Translations under genes and position numbers: made by a program
The notes under the pieces: model-generated
Told to the model about the DNA's origin: nothing
Seen by the model: only the letters and a program-made list of their open reading frames with translations
Database searches by the model: none
Assembly: GCF_007673775.1 (NCBI RefSeq)
Contig: NZ_VEAF01000001.1
Span: 624,263 to 688,262, forward strand
Direction: 5' to 3'
DNA: 64,000 nt
From: Curtobacterium sp. 9128
Lineage (GTDB): Bacteria > Actinomycetota > Actinomycetes > Actinomycetales > Microbacteriaceae
Part shown: positions 16,301 to 24,494 of the stretch, in pieces
Position numbering within the stretch: the first letter of the stretch is position 1
Layout of the letters: every line of letters starts with the position of its first letter

Positions 16301-16827
16301 AGCAGCGCGTGGGTGCCCTCGAGCCGGCGGGCCGCCTCACGCTCCCCCAGCACGGCTTCGCCGAGCAGGTTCACGTTGAGCCGGATGCCGTCCTGCTTGA
16401 TCTTCGCGATGGCCGGGCCGAGCTTGGCGTCGGTCGCGTCGACGATGAGGTGGCCGACCATGTTCCGCAGCACCCGTCGGGCGATCGGCACGACGACCCC
16501 CGGGAGGCTCGGTGCCAGTCCGCCACCGAGGCGCACCAGACCGCGCAGTGCGCCCGGCAGGAACCCCGGCGCGTCCGGCGCGATGGCGCGGAGCTTGCGT
16601 GCGGCGACGCCGAGGTCCTCGGGACGGACGACCCCGTCGACGAACCCGACGGCGAACGCCAGGCCCTTCGGGTCGGCGAGGACGCCGGCGAGCTGCTTGG
16701 CCGAGCCGTCGACCGGGTACGACTCGGCCTCCGCGAGCCACTGTCGGACGAGCGCGACGGACTCGTCGGCGAGGGCGTCGGGGGCAGGAGCGGCGTGCGC
16801 ATCGGTGCGCGACTGGACGTCGGTCAT
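13369..16827 (-). CDS. putA: Bifunctional proline dehydrogenase / glutamate-semialdehyde dehydrogenase
   Basis: At 1152 residues this is a full-length fused PutA. The N-terminal FAD-dependent proline dehydrogenase barrel shows GIKVRLVKGANLPMEQVEAS and HTKQDSDTNYKRVLDWAL; the C-terminal aldehyde dehydrogenase shows TPPWNFPVAIPAGSTLAA, ETSGKNAIIV and the catalytic cysteine, Cys760, in GHAGQKCSAAS. Together they oxidise proline to glutamate with intermediate channelling. No N-terminal ribbon-helix-helix DNA-binding domain is present, so regulation is left to the divergent LysR gene. ATG at 16827. Confidence 0.96.
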   Translation of the reverse strand: MTDVQSRTDAHAAPAPDALADESVALVRQWLAEAESYPVDGSAKQLAGVLADPKGLAFAVGFVDGVVRPEDLGVAARKLRAIAPDAPGFLPGALRGLVRLGGGLAPSLPGVVVPIARRVLRNMVGHLIVDATDAKLGPAIAKIKQDGIRLNVNLLGEAVLGEREAARRLEGTHALLARDDVDYVSIKVSSTVHPHSPWAFDHAVEDIVAKLRPLFARAAASSPAKFINLDMEEFKDLDLTIAVFTELLDEPAFLHLEAGIVLQAYLPDALSAMQHLQEWSAARRARGGAGIKVRLVKGANLPMEQVEASVHGWPLATWHTKQDSDTNYKRVLDWALTPDRVANVRVGVAGHNLFDVAHAWLLAGARGVRDGIEFEMLLGMAQGQAAAVRKTVGSLLLYTPVVHPGEFDVAIAYLIRRLEEGASQDNFMSAVFSLHDSPSLFAREESRFRASLAPLALPDGLDAPASHRVADRYAAVGRPTPGHFENTPDSDPSVAAVRAWGAAITGRIASSTLGASAVREARVDSAAQLDSLLGRVKAAGAVWGTWSGAARGAVLHAVGDALEANRAALVEVMAAETGKTIDQADPEVSEAVDFAHFYGELAAALDDVDGATFTPAALTLVTPPWNFPVAIPAGSTLAALAAGSAVVLKPAPPAARCGAVLASVIETALDAMGAPADVLAFAEVSESDLGATLVASPMVDRVILTGAYETASLFRSFREDLPLLAETSGKNAIIVTPSADLDLAVKDVVASAFGHAGQKCSAASLVVLVGSVARSRRFHNQLVDAVSSLTVAYPSDPTSQMGPVIEPASGKLLDGLTKLEPGQRWAVEPRQLDDTGRLWSPGVRGGVQRGSAFHRTEYFGPVLGVMRAATLEEAIDIVNEVDYGLTSGLHSLDPSEIGTWLSRVEAGNLYVNRGITGAIVRRQPFGGWKKSAVGAGTKAGGVNYLFGLGSWSSSPATAGAPVSAAVSSFLRAADVTSGSLSRAVASDELAWTTLFGVATDVSALSAERNVARYLPYPGVHVRLADDAVEDVESLVRVVAAALRAGTTIDVSAAGEVPAAIAGLSCVRTVTAGESDAAFGARIARGPSTRVRLIGGSASALYEAVDGRPDVAVYAEPVTEAGRIELLPFLREQAVSITAHRFGTPNHLTDDLI

Positions 16828-16865
16828 GGGGCCAGTGTGCTGCCTGGAGTTCCGGTAGCGGAAGC

Positions 16866-16884
16866 GATTGTTGCTGATGCAATC
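16866..16884. promoter_or_regulatory. Candidate LysR binding site in the putA/lysR intergenic region
   Basis: GATTG (16866-16870) and CAATC (16880-16884) form a dyad with 9-base spacer, consistent with the interrupted T-N11-A dyads bound by LysR regulators, between the two divergent starts at 16827 and 16910. Inference from position and symmetry only. Confidence 0.4.
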
Positions 16885-16909
16885 CGTTCAGTTGCACTAC
16901 GCTTTCCGC

Positions 16910-17812
16910 ATGCTCGAGGTACGACGCCTGGTGCTCCTCCGCGAGCTGTCGATCCGCGGGACGGTCGCGGCCGTCGCCGAGGCCATGAACTTCACCCCGT
17001 CGGCCGTCTCACAGCAGCTCGCGGTACTCGAGCGCGAGTCCGGCGTGCAGCTCCTTCGGAAGGCCGGACGGCGCCTGCAGCTCACCCCGCAGGCCGAGGT
17101 CCTCGTCGCCGCCGCCGGGGAGGTCCTCGACACGCTCGAGCGCGCCCAGGCATCGGTCGAGTCGACGCTCACCACCGTGCAGGGACGCATCCGGGTCGCC
17201 GTGTTCCAGTCGGCCGCGCTCGCCCTGATGCCGAGCGCACTACGGACGATGGCGCTCGAGCACCCCGACGTGCGGGTCGAGATGGTGCAGCGGGAGCCCG
17301 AGACCGCGCTCGGGGAGACGTGGGCGCGCGACTTCGACATGGTCGTCGCGGAGCAGTACCCGGCGCATGCGGCACCGCGGTTCCCCGGACTCGACAGCCG
17401 TGACCTCACCACCGACCCCGTCCGCCTCGCGCTGCCACCGGAGGACACCGCGCTCTGGCCGGTGTCGTCCCTCGCCGGAGCAGCCGAGCTGCCCTGGGTG
17501 ATGGAGCCCCGCGGCGCCGCCTCACGGCACTTCGCCGAACAGACGTGCCGACGCGCCGGGTTCGAACCGGACGTCCGCTACGAGACCGCGGACCTGCAGG
17601 CGCAGATCCGGCTCATCGAGTCCGGGAACGCCGTCGCACTCATGCCCGACCTGGTCTGGGCCGGCCGGTCGACGCGCTGCCGCCTCGTCGAGCTGCCCGA
17701 CCCGGCACGCCGCACGATCTTCACCGCCGGACGCATCGCGGGCACCGAGTCGCCCGCTGTCGCGGCCTTCCGCGACGCACTCGAACGCGCGGCGGCCGCC
17801 CCGCGTTCCTGA
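16910..17812 (+). CDS. LysR-family regulator of proline catabolism (predicted)
   Basis: The 300-residue protein has the LysR winged helix at the N terminus (RGTVAAVAEAMNFTPSAVSQ, residues 18-37) and a type-2 periplasmic-binding-like effector domain. ATG 16910 gives the family-typical start; an upstream ATG would add a non-conserved extension. It is divergent from putA, separated by 82 bases, so it is probably a putA activator or repressor, perhaps sensing proline; that link is positional. Confidence 0.88.
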   Translation: MLEVRRLVLLRELSIRGTVAAVAEAMNFTPSAVSQQLAVLERESGVQLLRKAGRRLQLTPQAEVLVAAAGEVLDTLERAQASVESTLTTVQGRIRVAVFQSAALALMPSALRTMALEHPDVRVEMVQREPETALGETWARDFDMVVAEQYPAHAAPRFPGLDSRDLTTDPVRLALPPEDTALWPVSSLAGAAELPWVMEPRGAASRHFAEQTCRRAGFEPDVRYETADLQAQIRLIESGNAVALMPDLVWAGRSTRCRLVELPDPARRTIFTAGRIAGTESPAVAAFRDALERAAAAPRS

Positions 17813-17977
17813 GTGGTCCATGTCGGAAAACCCCCGGTCATGACACGTTCTGCGGAAGTTTTTCCGTTGCCGGATCGTGATCACCGTGACCGTCTGGCGC
17901 GGCCCGGAGCGCCCTACGCTCACTGCTGAGCGGCCACTTCCGGACCGCAGAACGACACGTTCTTCTTGGGGGAGACG

Positions 17978-19594
17978 ATGACCACACACTCCATGTCGAG
18001 GGTCCGCAGGTACGCGGCCGTCGGCACCGCGATCACGATCGTCGCGGGTTCGTCCGCCTTCGGCATCGGGCTCGGCGCGACCGCGGCGTCGGCTGCCGAG
18101 CCGGACGTCACGACGGCGTCGAGCGCGCCGGCCGGCTCGGCGGGCTCGGCGACCTCCGGTTCACCTGGCGCGTCCCCCTCGCCGGCCGCGTCCGGTTCGT
18201 CGACGACCGACGTCGGGTCGTCGGCCGGTTCCGCAGCGGCAGACACAGCGCCGGCCCACGGCACGGCGCCGAACGACGGCGCGGCCCCGGCCGACGGGGC
18301 GGCTCCGGCCGACGAAGCGGCTCCGACGGACGGGGAAGCCCCGGCCGACGGCGTGGCGCCGACGGACGAAACGGCTCCCGCCGGACCCGCAGCCCAGTCC
18401 GCCGTGACCCCGACCGGCACCGCGGCCGCCACCGACGCCACGACGGACGCCGCCACTCCGACGGGCACGGTCGCGGTGCGCGGCACGCCGACGATCTGGC
18501 ACACGCTGACGGCGTCCACCGAGGGGTGGGCCGCCGGCACGACGTTCACCTACGAGTGGGTGTTCACCGACCGCTCGGGCTCCACCGACGTCGCGGGAGC
18601 GACCACCGCCACCTACGTGATCGACCCGCAGGACGTCGACGGCACGGTGCAGGTCCGCGTCACCGGCACGACACCGGGCGCAACGCCGACGACCGTCACG
18701 AGCACCGCGACGGCCCCCGTTGCCGACGACCCGTCGACCGGCTTCCACAGCCTCGGCTACCGGAACGTCGACACGCGTGCCGGCGAGTTCTTCTCGGTGA
18801 GCCTCGCCGCCTTCGCCGGGGACGGCCTCGCGTACTTCGTGAACGACCAGCCGGGCGGCTCCGCCGACGACGGCGTGCTGCCGGACGGCGTATCGTTCAG
18901 CGCGGACGGCACCCTCTCGGGGACGCCGACCGAGGTGACGCAGACGGAGTTCTGGGTCCACGTCTCCACCGCACGGCACCCCGGCGGCGGGGACGCCATG
19001 CGGGTGGTGTTCTCGACCGATGCGGGCCCGGTCGTGGCGCTGCGGGCGCAGGCGTTCGCCACGGGGGCCGGGACGCCGAGGGGTGTCTGGCAGATCGCCG
19101 CGGACGGTTCCACGCGGTACTCGGAGGACTTCGAGAACTGGACGGGCGACCCGGCGACACCCTTCCGCGTCCCGCAGACCGCCGAGGTCTTCCTCGGGCT
19201 CTCCGGGACCGACGCGTTCGGCAACGACGTGCTCCTGGAGGACGGTGTGCAGTGGACGTCCTCGGTCACCGGCGACCGGTTCGACCGGTTGAACTCCGCG
19301 GCCGCCGCGCTGACCTTCGCCCACGCGAGTGAGCACGTCGTCACGGCCACCTACGGCAGCCGCTCGGTCTCCGTGACGATCGACGTCACGCCGACCGCAG
19401 CGACCACCGTCGTCGCGACGACGCCGACGAGCGGGACGACGACGAGCGGGACCACGACGGGGACGGCGCCGACGGCGGCCCGTCAGCTGGCCTGGACCGG
19501 CACCGACACGACCGGTCCGATCGCCTGGGCGTTCGGACTGCTCGCGGCCGGCGGTGCGCTGCTCGTGCACCGAGCACGCCGTCGTCGCGTCTGA
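17978..19594 (+). CDS. LAxTG-anchored surface protein with Ig-like domains
   Basis: A 538-residue secreted protein. It begins with a signal peptide ending near ATAASAAEP, followed by a long Ala/Pro/Asp/Thr-rich low-complexity stalk (about residues 40-165, repeated GAAPADGAAPADEAAPTDG units), an Ig-like segment, and a putative He_PIG-type domain (VLPDGVSFSADGTLSGTPTE). The C terminus has LAWTG, a hydrophobic helix and an RRRR tail, a cell-wall sorting signal of the LAxTG kind recognised by class E sortases. GTG-rich context; ATG 17978 follows GGGGGAG. Likely an adhesin or surface stalk protein. Confidence 0.82.
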   Translation: MTTHSMSRVRRYAAVGTAITIVAGSSAFGIGLGATAASAAEPDVTTASSAPAGSAGSATSGSPGASPSPAASGSSTTDVGSSAGSAAADTAPAHGTAPNDGAAPADGAAPADEAAPTDGEAPADGVAPTDETAPAGPAAQSAVTPTGTAAATDATTDAATPTGTVAVRGTPTIWHTLTASTEGWAAGTTFTYEWVFTDRSGSTDVAGATTATYVIDPQDVDGTVQVRVTGTTPGATPTTVTSTATAPVADDPSTGFHSLGYRNVDTRAGEFFSVSLAAFAGDGLAYFVNDQPGGSADDGVLPDGVSFSADGTLSGTPTEVTQTEFWVHVSTARHPGGGDAMRVVFSTDAGPVVALRAQAFATGAGTPRGVWQIAADGSTRYSEDFENWTGDPATPFRVPQTAEVFLGLSGTDAFGNDVLLEDGVQWTSSVTGDRFDRLNSAAAALTFAHASEHVVTATYGSRSVSVTIDVTPTAATTVVATTPTSGTTTSGTTTGTAPTAARQLAWTGTDTTGPIAWAFGLLAAGGALLVHRARRRRV

Positions 19595-19619
19595 CACCGG
19601 TCGTCGGCCGACGGCGGAG

Positions 19620-19649
19620 ACGGGGCGGCTCCGCGCGGAGCCGCCCCGT
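19620..19649 (+). terminator. Terminator of the LAxTG surface protein gene
   Basis: A perfect 30-base palindrome centred on CGCG, 25 bases after the stop, forming a GC-rich stem followed by TTG. Typical intrinsic-type hairpin for this genome. Confidence 0.65.
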
Positions 19650-19757
19650 TGCCGTGAGGACGCACCGGCGGCGCAGCGCAGACTCCAGGGAGCCGACCGC
19701 ACCAGCGATCGGCACGACGGCGGGACCTCGGTCCGGCCACGACCGCAAGGAGTGCAC

Positions 19758-20114
19758 ATGGCAAGCGGAGTCGCAGCAGTTTGGGTGCCCGTGACCGACA
19801 TGGACCGGGCGGTGACGTTCTACCGGGACACCCTCGGCCTCGAGGTCACGAACCAGGACAGCGACTGGTCGGAGATCGACGCCAACGGGCTCATGATCGG
19901 GCTGAACGGCCGCGAGGACGCGTCCGGTTCGGCCGGCGGCGGTGCCGTCATCACCTTCCAGCCGGACGGCAGCATCGACGACGAGGTCGCTCGCCTGACC
20001 GACCAGGGCGTCGAGTTCACCGGCGGCATCTCCGACCACGAGTGGGGTCGCATCGCACCGTTCAAGGACACCGAGGGCAACGACCTCCAGTTCTACGCAC
20101 CGCCGACCAACTGA
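19758..20114 (+). CDS. VOC-family (glyoxalase-like) protein
   Basis: A 118-residue single-module pair VOC protein: VWVPVTDMDRAVTFYRDTLG at the N terminus and a C-terminal FKDTEGNDLQFYAP strand with the metal-binding Glu/Asp region. ATG 19758 follows AAGGAG. It could be a lyase, dioxygenase or drug-binding protein; no specific substrate can be assigned. Followed by an azoreductase gene 40 bases downstream on the same strand. Confidence 0.85.
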   Translation: MASGVAAVWVPVTDMDRAVTFYRDTLGLEVTNQDSDWSEIDANGLMIGLNGREDASGSAGGGAVITFQPDGSIDDEVARLTDQGVEFTGGISDHEWGRIAPFKDTEGNDLQFYAPPTN

Positions 20115-20154
20115 TCACCACGCCGGGGACGGCGGACGTCGATAGCGTTGGCGC

Positions 20155-20787
20155 ATGCCCACGCTGCTGCACATCGACTCGTCCGCCGACCTCGCGCACT
20201 CGCGCTCCCGCGCCCTGACCGCGGCGTTCGCCGACGCCTGGCGCGCCCGTGGCCCGGAGTACACCGTGGTGCGCCGCGACCTGCACGTGACGCCGCTGCC
20301 GCACCTCGAGGCGTCGGCACTGCACTGGGCAGCAGCGGACCGCACCGCCGAGGAGTCCGTCGCACCCGAGGCTGAGGCCCTCCGTCAGGAGGTCGTCGAC
20401 GAGCTGCTCGCCGCCGACGCGGTCGTCGTCGGGGCGCCGCTCTACAACTACACCGTCCCGTCGACCCTCAAGGCCTGGATCGACCGTGTGCACATCCCGG
20501 GTGTCCTCGCCGGTGGCGTCCAGCCGCTCGCGGGCCGCCCGGTCGTGACCGTCGTGAGCCGCGGCGGGACGTACGACGCCGGGACGCCGACCGAGCACTG
20601 GGACCACGGCTCCCCCGTGCTCGAGCTCATCCTCGGCACCGCCCTCGGCATGAAGCACTACCCGGTGACGGTCAGTGCCACCCTCGCCGACCGTCTGCCG
20701 GACCTCGCGCCCCTCGCCGACCACGCTGCTGCCGATTTCGCCGACGCGACGACCACGTTGCAGCGGCTCGCGGCCACCGTCGCCTGA
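20155..20787 (+). CDS. azoR: FMN-dependent NADH-azoreductase
   Basis: A 210-residue flavodoxin-fold reductase. The N-terminal phosphate loop (HIDSSADLAHSRSRALTAAF), the APLYNYTVPSTLKAWIDRV flavin-contact segment and the VVSRGGTY loop match AzoR/NQO-type quinone reductases, which use FMN and NADH to reduce quinones and azo compounds by two electrons. ATG at 20155. Confidence 0.88.
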   Translation: MPTLLHIDSSADLAHSRSRALTAAFADAWRARGPEYTVVRRDLHVTPLPHLEASALHWAAADRTAEESVAPEAEALRQEVVDELLAADAVVVGAPLYNYTVPSTLKAWIDRVHIPGVLAGGVQPLAGRPVVTVVSRGGTYDAGTPTEHWDHGSPVLELILGTALGMKHYPVTVSATLADRLPDLAPLADHAAADFADATTTLQRLAATVA

Positions 20788-20846
20788 CGATCCGACCGGC
20801 CGGCTCCCACCGAGCGGACCCCGCCGAGCGGCTCGGGCACGTCTGC

Positions 20847-21896
20847 TCAGGCCGGTCGGATCTCGTCGCCGCGTCCGAGCAGGTCGGCGTGGAACGCCGT
20901 CTGGGTGAGGGCACTGGCGAGCAGGAACCCCGTCATCGACGCGATGCCGCCGCTGAACGGCACGCGCGAGGCCACCTCGAACAGGGTCGGACGGTCCAGC
21001 GCGTCGAGCGCCGCGGCGACGTGTCGGCTCCGTTCCTCGCGGTGTCGGGCGAGGGTGCGGGCGCGGCTGACGACGTCGCGGAACCGGTACTCGTGCCCGG
21101 GGCAGACCTCGAGGTGCGCGTACGGGTCCAGGCGGCCGAGCGACGCCAGGTAGTCGCCGAGCGGGTTCGACGCCGTGCGTCCGCCGAGCCCGATCCCGGA
21201 GTTGATCCGCGGCAGGACGTGGTCCCCGGTGAAGAGCAGGCCGTCCTGCTCGTCGAGGAAGCACAGGTGTCCCGCCGTGTGTCCCGGCGTCGCGAGCGCC
21301 CTGATCGACCGGCCCGGGATCGGCAGCTCGTCGCCGTCGGCGAGGACGAGGTCCGCCCACGGTCGCTCGGCAGCACCGAGCCCGACGTGCCGCCCGGTCC
21401 CCCACGACGCCGTGAGCCCGTCGCGCAGGTCGGCCGGTACCCCCCACGTCGCGATGTCCGCCTCGTGTGCGACCGCGTCCTCGCGCTCGTGGTCGAGTGC
21501 GTGCACCTCGGCACCGTGCATGGCCACGCGCGCCCCCGAGGCACGTCGCACCGCTGCCGCCGCACCGAGGTGGTCGGCGTGCAGGTGCGTCACGGCGACG
21601 AGCCCGACGTCCGCGACCGACCGTCCGATCGTCCGCAGTCCGCGCTCGAGCACGTCGAGGGACCCGTCCTCGCTCCAGCCGGGGTCGATGACGGCGAGCG
21701 ACCCGTCGGAGGCCTCGACGACGTACACGAGGGTCGCGTCCGGGACGCCGAACCGGAACGGGACGGCGAGGGTCCAGACGCCGGGACGGACCTCCTCGAC
21801 CGGGGGCAACGCCCCCTCGGCGAGTGCGCGGGCCTGCACCGGGCTGATCGGGGTCGGAGCCGGCGCTGCCGGTGGCGGGGACGGGACGGTCGTCAC
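20847..21896 (-). CDS. Metallo-beta-lactamase-fold hydrolase
   Basis: A 349-residue protein with the binuclear metal site of the fold: THLHADHLG (about residues 103-111), a later His in TPGHTAGHLCFLDEQDGLL, and GDHVLP. It resembles hydroxyacylglutathione-hydrolase-like and lactonase-like enzymes; the C-terminal GHEYRFRDVVSRARTL region is typical of a longer subgroup. No signal peptide, so cytoplasmic. It is divergent from the DNA ligase gene. Confidence 0.85.
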   Translation of the reverse strand: MTTVPSPPPAAPAPTPISPVQARALAEGALPPVEEVRPGVWTLAVPFRFGVPDATLVYVVEASDGSLAVIDPGWSEDGSLDVLERGLRTIGRSVADVGLVAVTHLHADHLGAAAAVRRASGARVAMHGAEVHALDHEREDAVAHEADIATWGVPADLRDGLTASWGTGRHVGLGAAERPWADLVLADGDELPIPGRSIRALATPGHTAGHLCFLDEQDGLLFTGDHVLPRINSGIGLGGRTASNPLGDYLASLGRLDPYAHLEVCPGHEYRFRDVVSRARTLARHREERSRHVAAALDALDRPTLFEVASRVPFSGGIASMTGFLLASALTQTAFHADLLGRGDEIRPA

Positions 21897-21938
21897 CCGG
21901 CCACCCTAGCGACGGGCCGTCACCGCTCGTCGCACGCC

Positions 21939-21953
21939 GGGCCTCCAGGCCGG
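21939..21953 (+). repeat. Copy of recurring motif in a divergent intergenic region
   Basis: GGGCCTCCAGGCCGG matches the consensus GRGCCTCCAGKCCGG and is itself partly palindromic. It lies between the divergent hydrolase and ligase genes. Confidence 0.5.
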
Positions 21954-21984
21954 ACGCTCGGCGGCTGCCGCGTAGACAGGGGAC

Positions 21985-23028
21985 ATGGAGATCGCACCGA
22001 TGCTCGCCAAGGCCGTCGCGGACGTCCCGGAACCCGACAGCGTGCCGGGCGGCCTGCGCTACGAACCGAAGTGGGACGGGTTCCGCGGGATCGTGACGGT
22101 GGACGGCGACCACGTGGAGATCGGGAGTCGGGGTGCGAAGCCGCTCACCCGGTACTTCCCCGAACTCGTCGACGCGTTCCGCGCCCGGTTCGGCGGTCGG
22201 GACCACCCGGTGGTGCTCGACGGCGAGGTGGTGCTGCGGATCGGGGAGCCCGGGCACGAGCGACTCGACTGGGAGGCGCTGTCGCAGCGGATCCACCCGG
22301 CGGCCTCACGTGTGGCGAAGCTCAGTGCCCTGACGCCGGCGCAGTTCGTCGCGTTCGACCTCCTCGCCCTCGACGGCGAGGACCTGACGGGTCTGCCGTT
22401 CGACGAGCGCCGTTCGCGGCTCGAGGGGCTCGCCGGCTCGCTCACGGATCCGCTCTTCGTGACCAGGACGACGCTCGACGTCGACGTCGCCCGGGGATGG
22501 CTGACGACGTTCGAGGGTGCGGGGCTCGACGGTGTCGTCGCGAAGCGCCGGACGAAGCCGTACGAGCCGGGCAAGCGGTCGATGCTGAAGGTGAAGCACC
22601 ACCGCACGGCCGACGTCGTGGCGATCGGGTACCGGGTGCACAAGTCCGGTCAGGGGGTCGGTTCGCTGCTCGTCGGGCTGTACGGCGACGACGGCGAGCT
22701 CCGGCAGGTGGGTGGCGTGTCGGCGTTCTCCGATGCGCGACGGCTCGCCCTGGTCGACGAGCTCGACGCCGTCGTGCTGCGGGACGAGGACGGGAGGCCC
22801 GTCACCGGTGCGGGGGAACGGTCGCGGTTCTCGTCGGGACGGGACACGTCGTTCGTCCGGCTGGCGCCGGAGCGGGTGCTCGAGGTGCGCTACGACCAGA
22901 TGGAGGGCGCTCGGTTCCGGCACACGGTGCAGTTCGAACGGTGGCGCCCGGACCGCGACGCGCGGTCGTGCGGCTTCGACCAGCTCGAGGTCCCGACCGC
23001 GTACGACCTCAGCGCGGTCCTGCGGTGA
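21985..23028 (+). CDS. ATP-dependent DNA ligase (LigC/LigD ligase-domain type)
   Basis: A 347-residue two-domain ligase. Motif I EPKWDGFRG carries the AMP-accepting Lys29; downstream are the conserved VVLDGEV (motif III), LDGVVAKRR (motif IV) and MLKVKH (motif V) elements, then an OB-fold domain. This is the size and type of actinobacterial LigC and of the ligase module of LigD, used in end joining or base-excision repair. A LigD-type polymerase is encoded 0.4 kb away on the opposite strand. Confidence 0.92.
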   Translation: MEIAPMLAKAVADVPEPDSVPGGLRYEPKWDGFRGIVTVDGDHVEIGSRGAKPLTRYFPELVDAFRARFGGRDHPVVLDGEVVLRIGEPGHERLDWEALSQRIHPAASRVAKLSALTPAQFVAFDLLALDGEDLTGLPFDERRSRLEGLAGSLTDPLFVTRTTLDVDVARGWLTTFEGAGLDGVVAKRRTKPYEPGKRSMLKVKHHRTADVVAIGYRVHKSGQGVGSLLVGLYGDDGELRQVGGVSAFSDARRLALVDELDAVVLRDEDGRPVTGAGERSRFSSGRDTSFVRLAPERVLEVRYDQMEGARFRHTVQFERWRPDRDARSCGFDQLEVPTAYDLSAVLR

Positions 23029-23146
23029 CGTCCCCCGAACGGGGTACTGTCCGATTCTCGAATGTAGTTAGGCAAACTAGTAACACCGTGGAATGATCGA
23101 ACAACGGCCCCCGGAGCGGGCGCCAGCACGATCGGAGCAGAACGAC

Positions 23147-23308
23147 ATGAGCAACGCACTCCTCCACCGACACGCTCAGCGGAACCCCTTCAGCGAGGTC
23201 CGTGAAGCACGGCACCAGCGTGCCCTGCAGCTCAGCGCCGTGATCAGCGGCATCGCCGGTGTGACCGCGACGGCACTCGCCTTCGTCACGATCGGGCTCG
23301 GCGCGTGA
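23147..23308 (+). CDS. Small single-span membrane protein (53 aa)
   Basis: Fifty-three residues beginning MSNALLHRHAQRNPF, with one hydrophobic helix at the C terminus (VISGIAGVTATALAFVTIGL). ATG 23147 has CGGAGCA upstream. The region just before (23050-23095) is unusually A+T-rich, consistent with a promoter. The stop overlaps the GTG of a second small gene. Function unknown. Confidence 0.55.
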   Translation: MSNALLHRHAQRNPFSEVREARHQRALQLSAVISGIAGVTATALAFVTIGLGA

Positions 23309-23439
23309 TCATCGACGGCATCAGCGAAGCCCACCGCGGGACCTGGTCGAAGCTCGCCCGCTTCCACACCGCGACGATCGTGCTGCCGATGCACACCACC
23401 CGCGTCGAGGACGAGCGCACCGAGGACACCACGCTCTAG
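23305..23439 (+). CDS. Small hypothetical protein (44 aa) coupled to the preceding gene
   Basis: GTG at 23305 overlaps the upstream stop (GTGA) and opens a 44-residue frame: MIIDGISEAHRGTWSKLARF, then HTATIVLPMHTTRVEDERTE and a DTTL end. Codon use is high GC3. Its TAG shares the CTAG tetranucleotide with the stop of the convergent polymerase gene. No family recognised. The coupling supports expression, but the call rests on short length and context. Confidence 0.4.
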   Translation: MIIDGISEAHRGTWSKLARFHTATIVLPMHTTRVEDERTEDTTL

Positions 23440-24458
23440 TCGGCCTGCCTCGCGCGCGACGGCTGCACGCGCGGCGGCTCCCCCGGCATCTTCGGGAAGT
23501 CCGGCGGGAAGGGGAGCTCCCCCAGCCCGTTCTCGACGTCCCGTTCCCACCACGCCAGGAGCGGTGCGATCGACGCCGGCTCCTCCGCCATCGCCTCCCA
23601 CGGGTCGCCGACCTGCCGCAGGCGGTCCGGCATCGAGCGCACCGTGATCGTCGCCGGGTCGACGTCGGCGAGTTCGTCCCACCGGATCGGCGCCGAGACC
23701 GCCGCGTGGGCCAGGGCACGCGGGCTGTAGGCACCGGCCATCGTGCGGTCACGGTTCGCCTGGTTGAAGTCGACGAACACGCGGCGGCCCCGCTCTTCCT
23801 TCCACCATGCCGTGGTCACCCGGTCGGGCATGCGGCGCTCGAGTTCCCGTGCGGCGGCGATCACCGCGTGCCGGACGTCGAGGAACTCGTGCTCCGGCAG
23901 GATCGGCGCGAACACGTGTACGCCGCGGTTCCCGCTCGTCTTGATCCAGGCGGTCAGTCCGGCCTCGGCGAGGACCTTCCGGAGTTCCTCGGCGACGGGC
24001 ACGGTGTCCGAGAAGTCCGTCCCGGGTTGCGGGTCGAGGTCGATGCGCAGCTGGTCCGGGTGGTCGCTGTCCGACGCTCGCGACGCCCACGGGTGGAACA
24101 CCACCGTGTTCATCTGCGCCGCCCACACCGCCACCGCCGGCTCGTCGAGCACGAGCTGCGGATGCCGCCGACCGCTCGGGTACGTCACCGTCACCGAACG
24201 GACGTAGTCGGGTGCTCCCTTCGGCGGGTTCTTCGAGAAGAACTGCTCACCGTTGACACCACCCGGGAACCGCTGCAGCGACACCGGACGGTCGCCGTTC
24301 GCCCGGACGAAGGCGTCCCCGACCGCCACCAGGTACTCCGCCAGGTCGAGCTTCGTGATCCCCGCGTCGGGCCAGAGCACGCGGGACGGACTGCTGATCC
24401 TGACCTCCCGGTCGCCGTCGGGCCCCGGGACGGTCAGCGTCGTCGCTTCGCTCGCCAT
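23436..24458 (-). CDS. LigD-type polymerase/primase domain protein
   Basis: A 340-residue stand-alone archaeo-eukaryotic primase-like polymerase of the LigD PolDom kind. The conserved LRIDLDPQPGTDF segment holds the catalytic Asp pair; VSLQRFPGGVNGEQFFSKNP, WIKTSGNRGVHVFAPI and FVDFNQANRDRTMAGAYSPR match the family. Such enzymes fill or prime ends during bacterial non-homologous end joining. ATG at 24458. The nearby separate ligase could supply the sealing activity; no Ku gene is visible in this window. Confidence 0.9.
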   Translation of the reverse strand: MASEATTLTVPGPDGDREVRISSPSRVLWPDAGITKLDLAEYLVAVGDAFVRANGDRPVSLQRFPGGVNGEQFFSKNPPKGAPDYVRSVTVTYPSGRRHPQLVLDEPAVAVWAAQMNTVVFHPWASRASDSDHPDQLRIDLDPQPGTDFSDTVPVAEELRKVLAEAGLTAWIKTSGNRGVHVFAPILPEHEFLDVRHAVIAAARELERRMPDRVTTAWWKEERGRRVFVDFNQANRDRTMAGAYSPRALAHAAVSAPIRWDELADVDPATITVRSMPDRLRQVGDPWEAMAEEPASIAPLLAWWERDVENGLGELPFPPDFPKMPGEPPRVQPSRARQAD

Positions 24459-24494
24459 GGAGCGGAACCTACTCGGCCCCGGCAGGATGGACGT

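Noticed and set aside
18000..19800. Minus-strand 546-residue frame opposite the LAxTG surface protein
   Set aside because: No homology-like segments and explained by GC-rich coding on the plus strand with a clear signal peptide and sorting signal.
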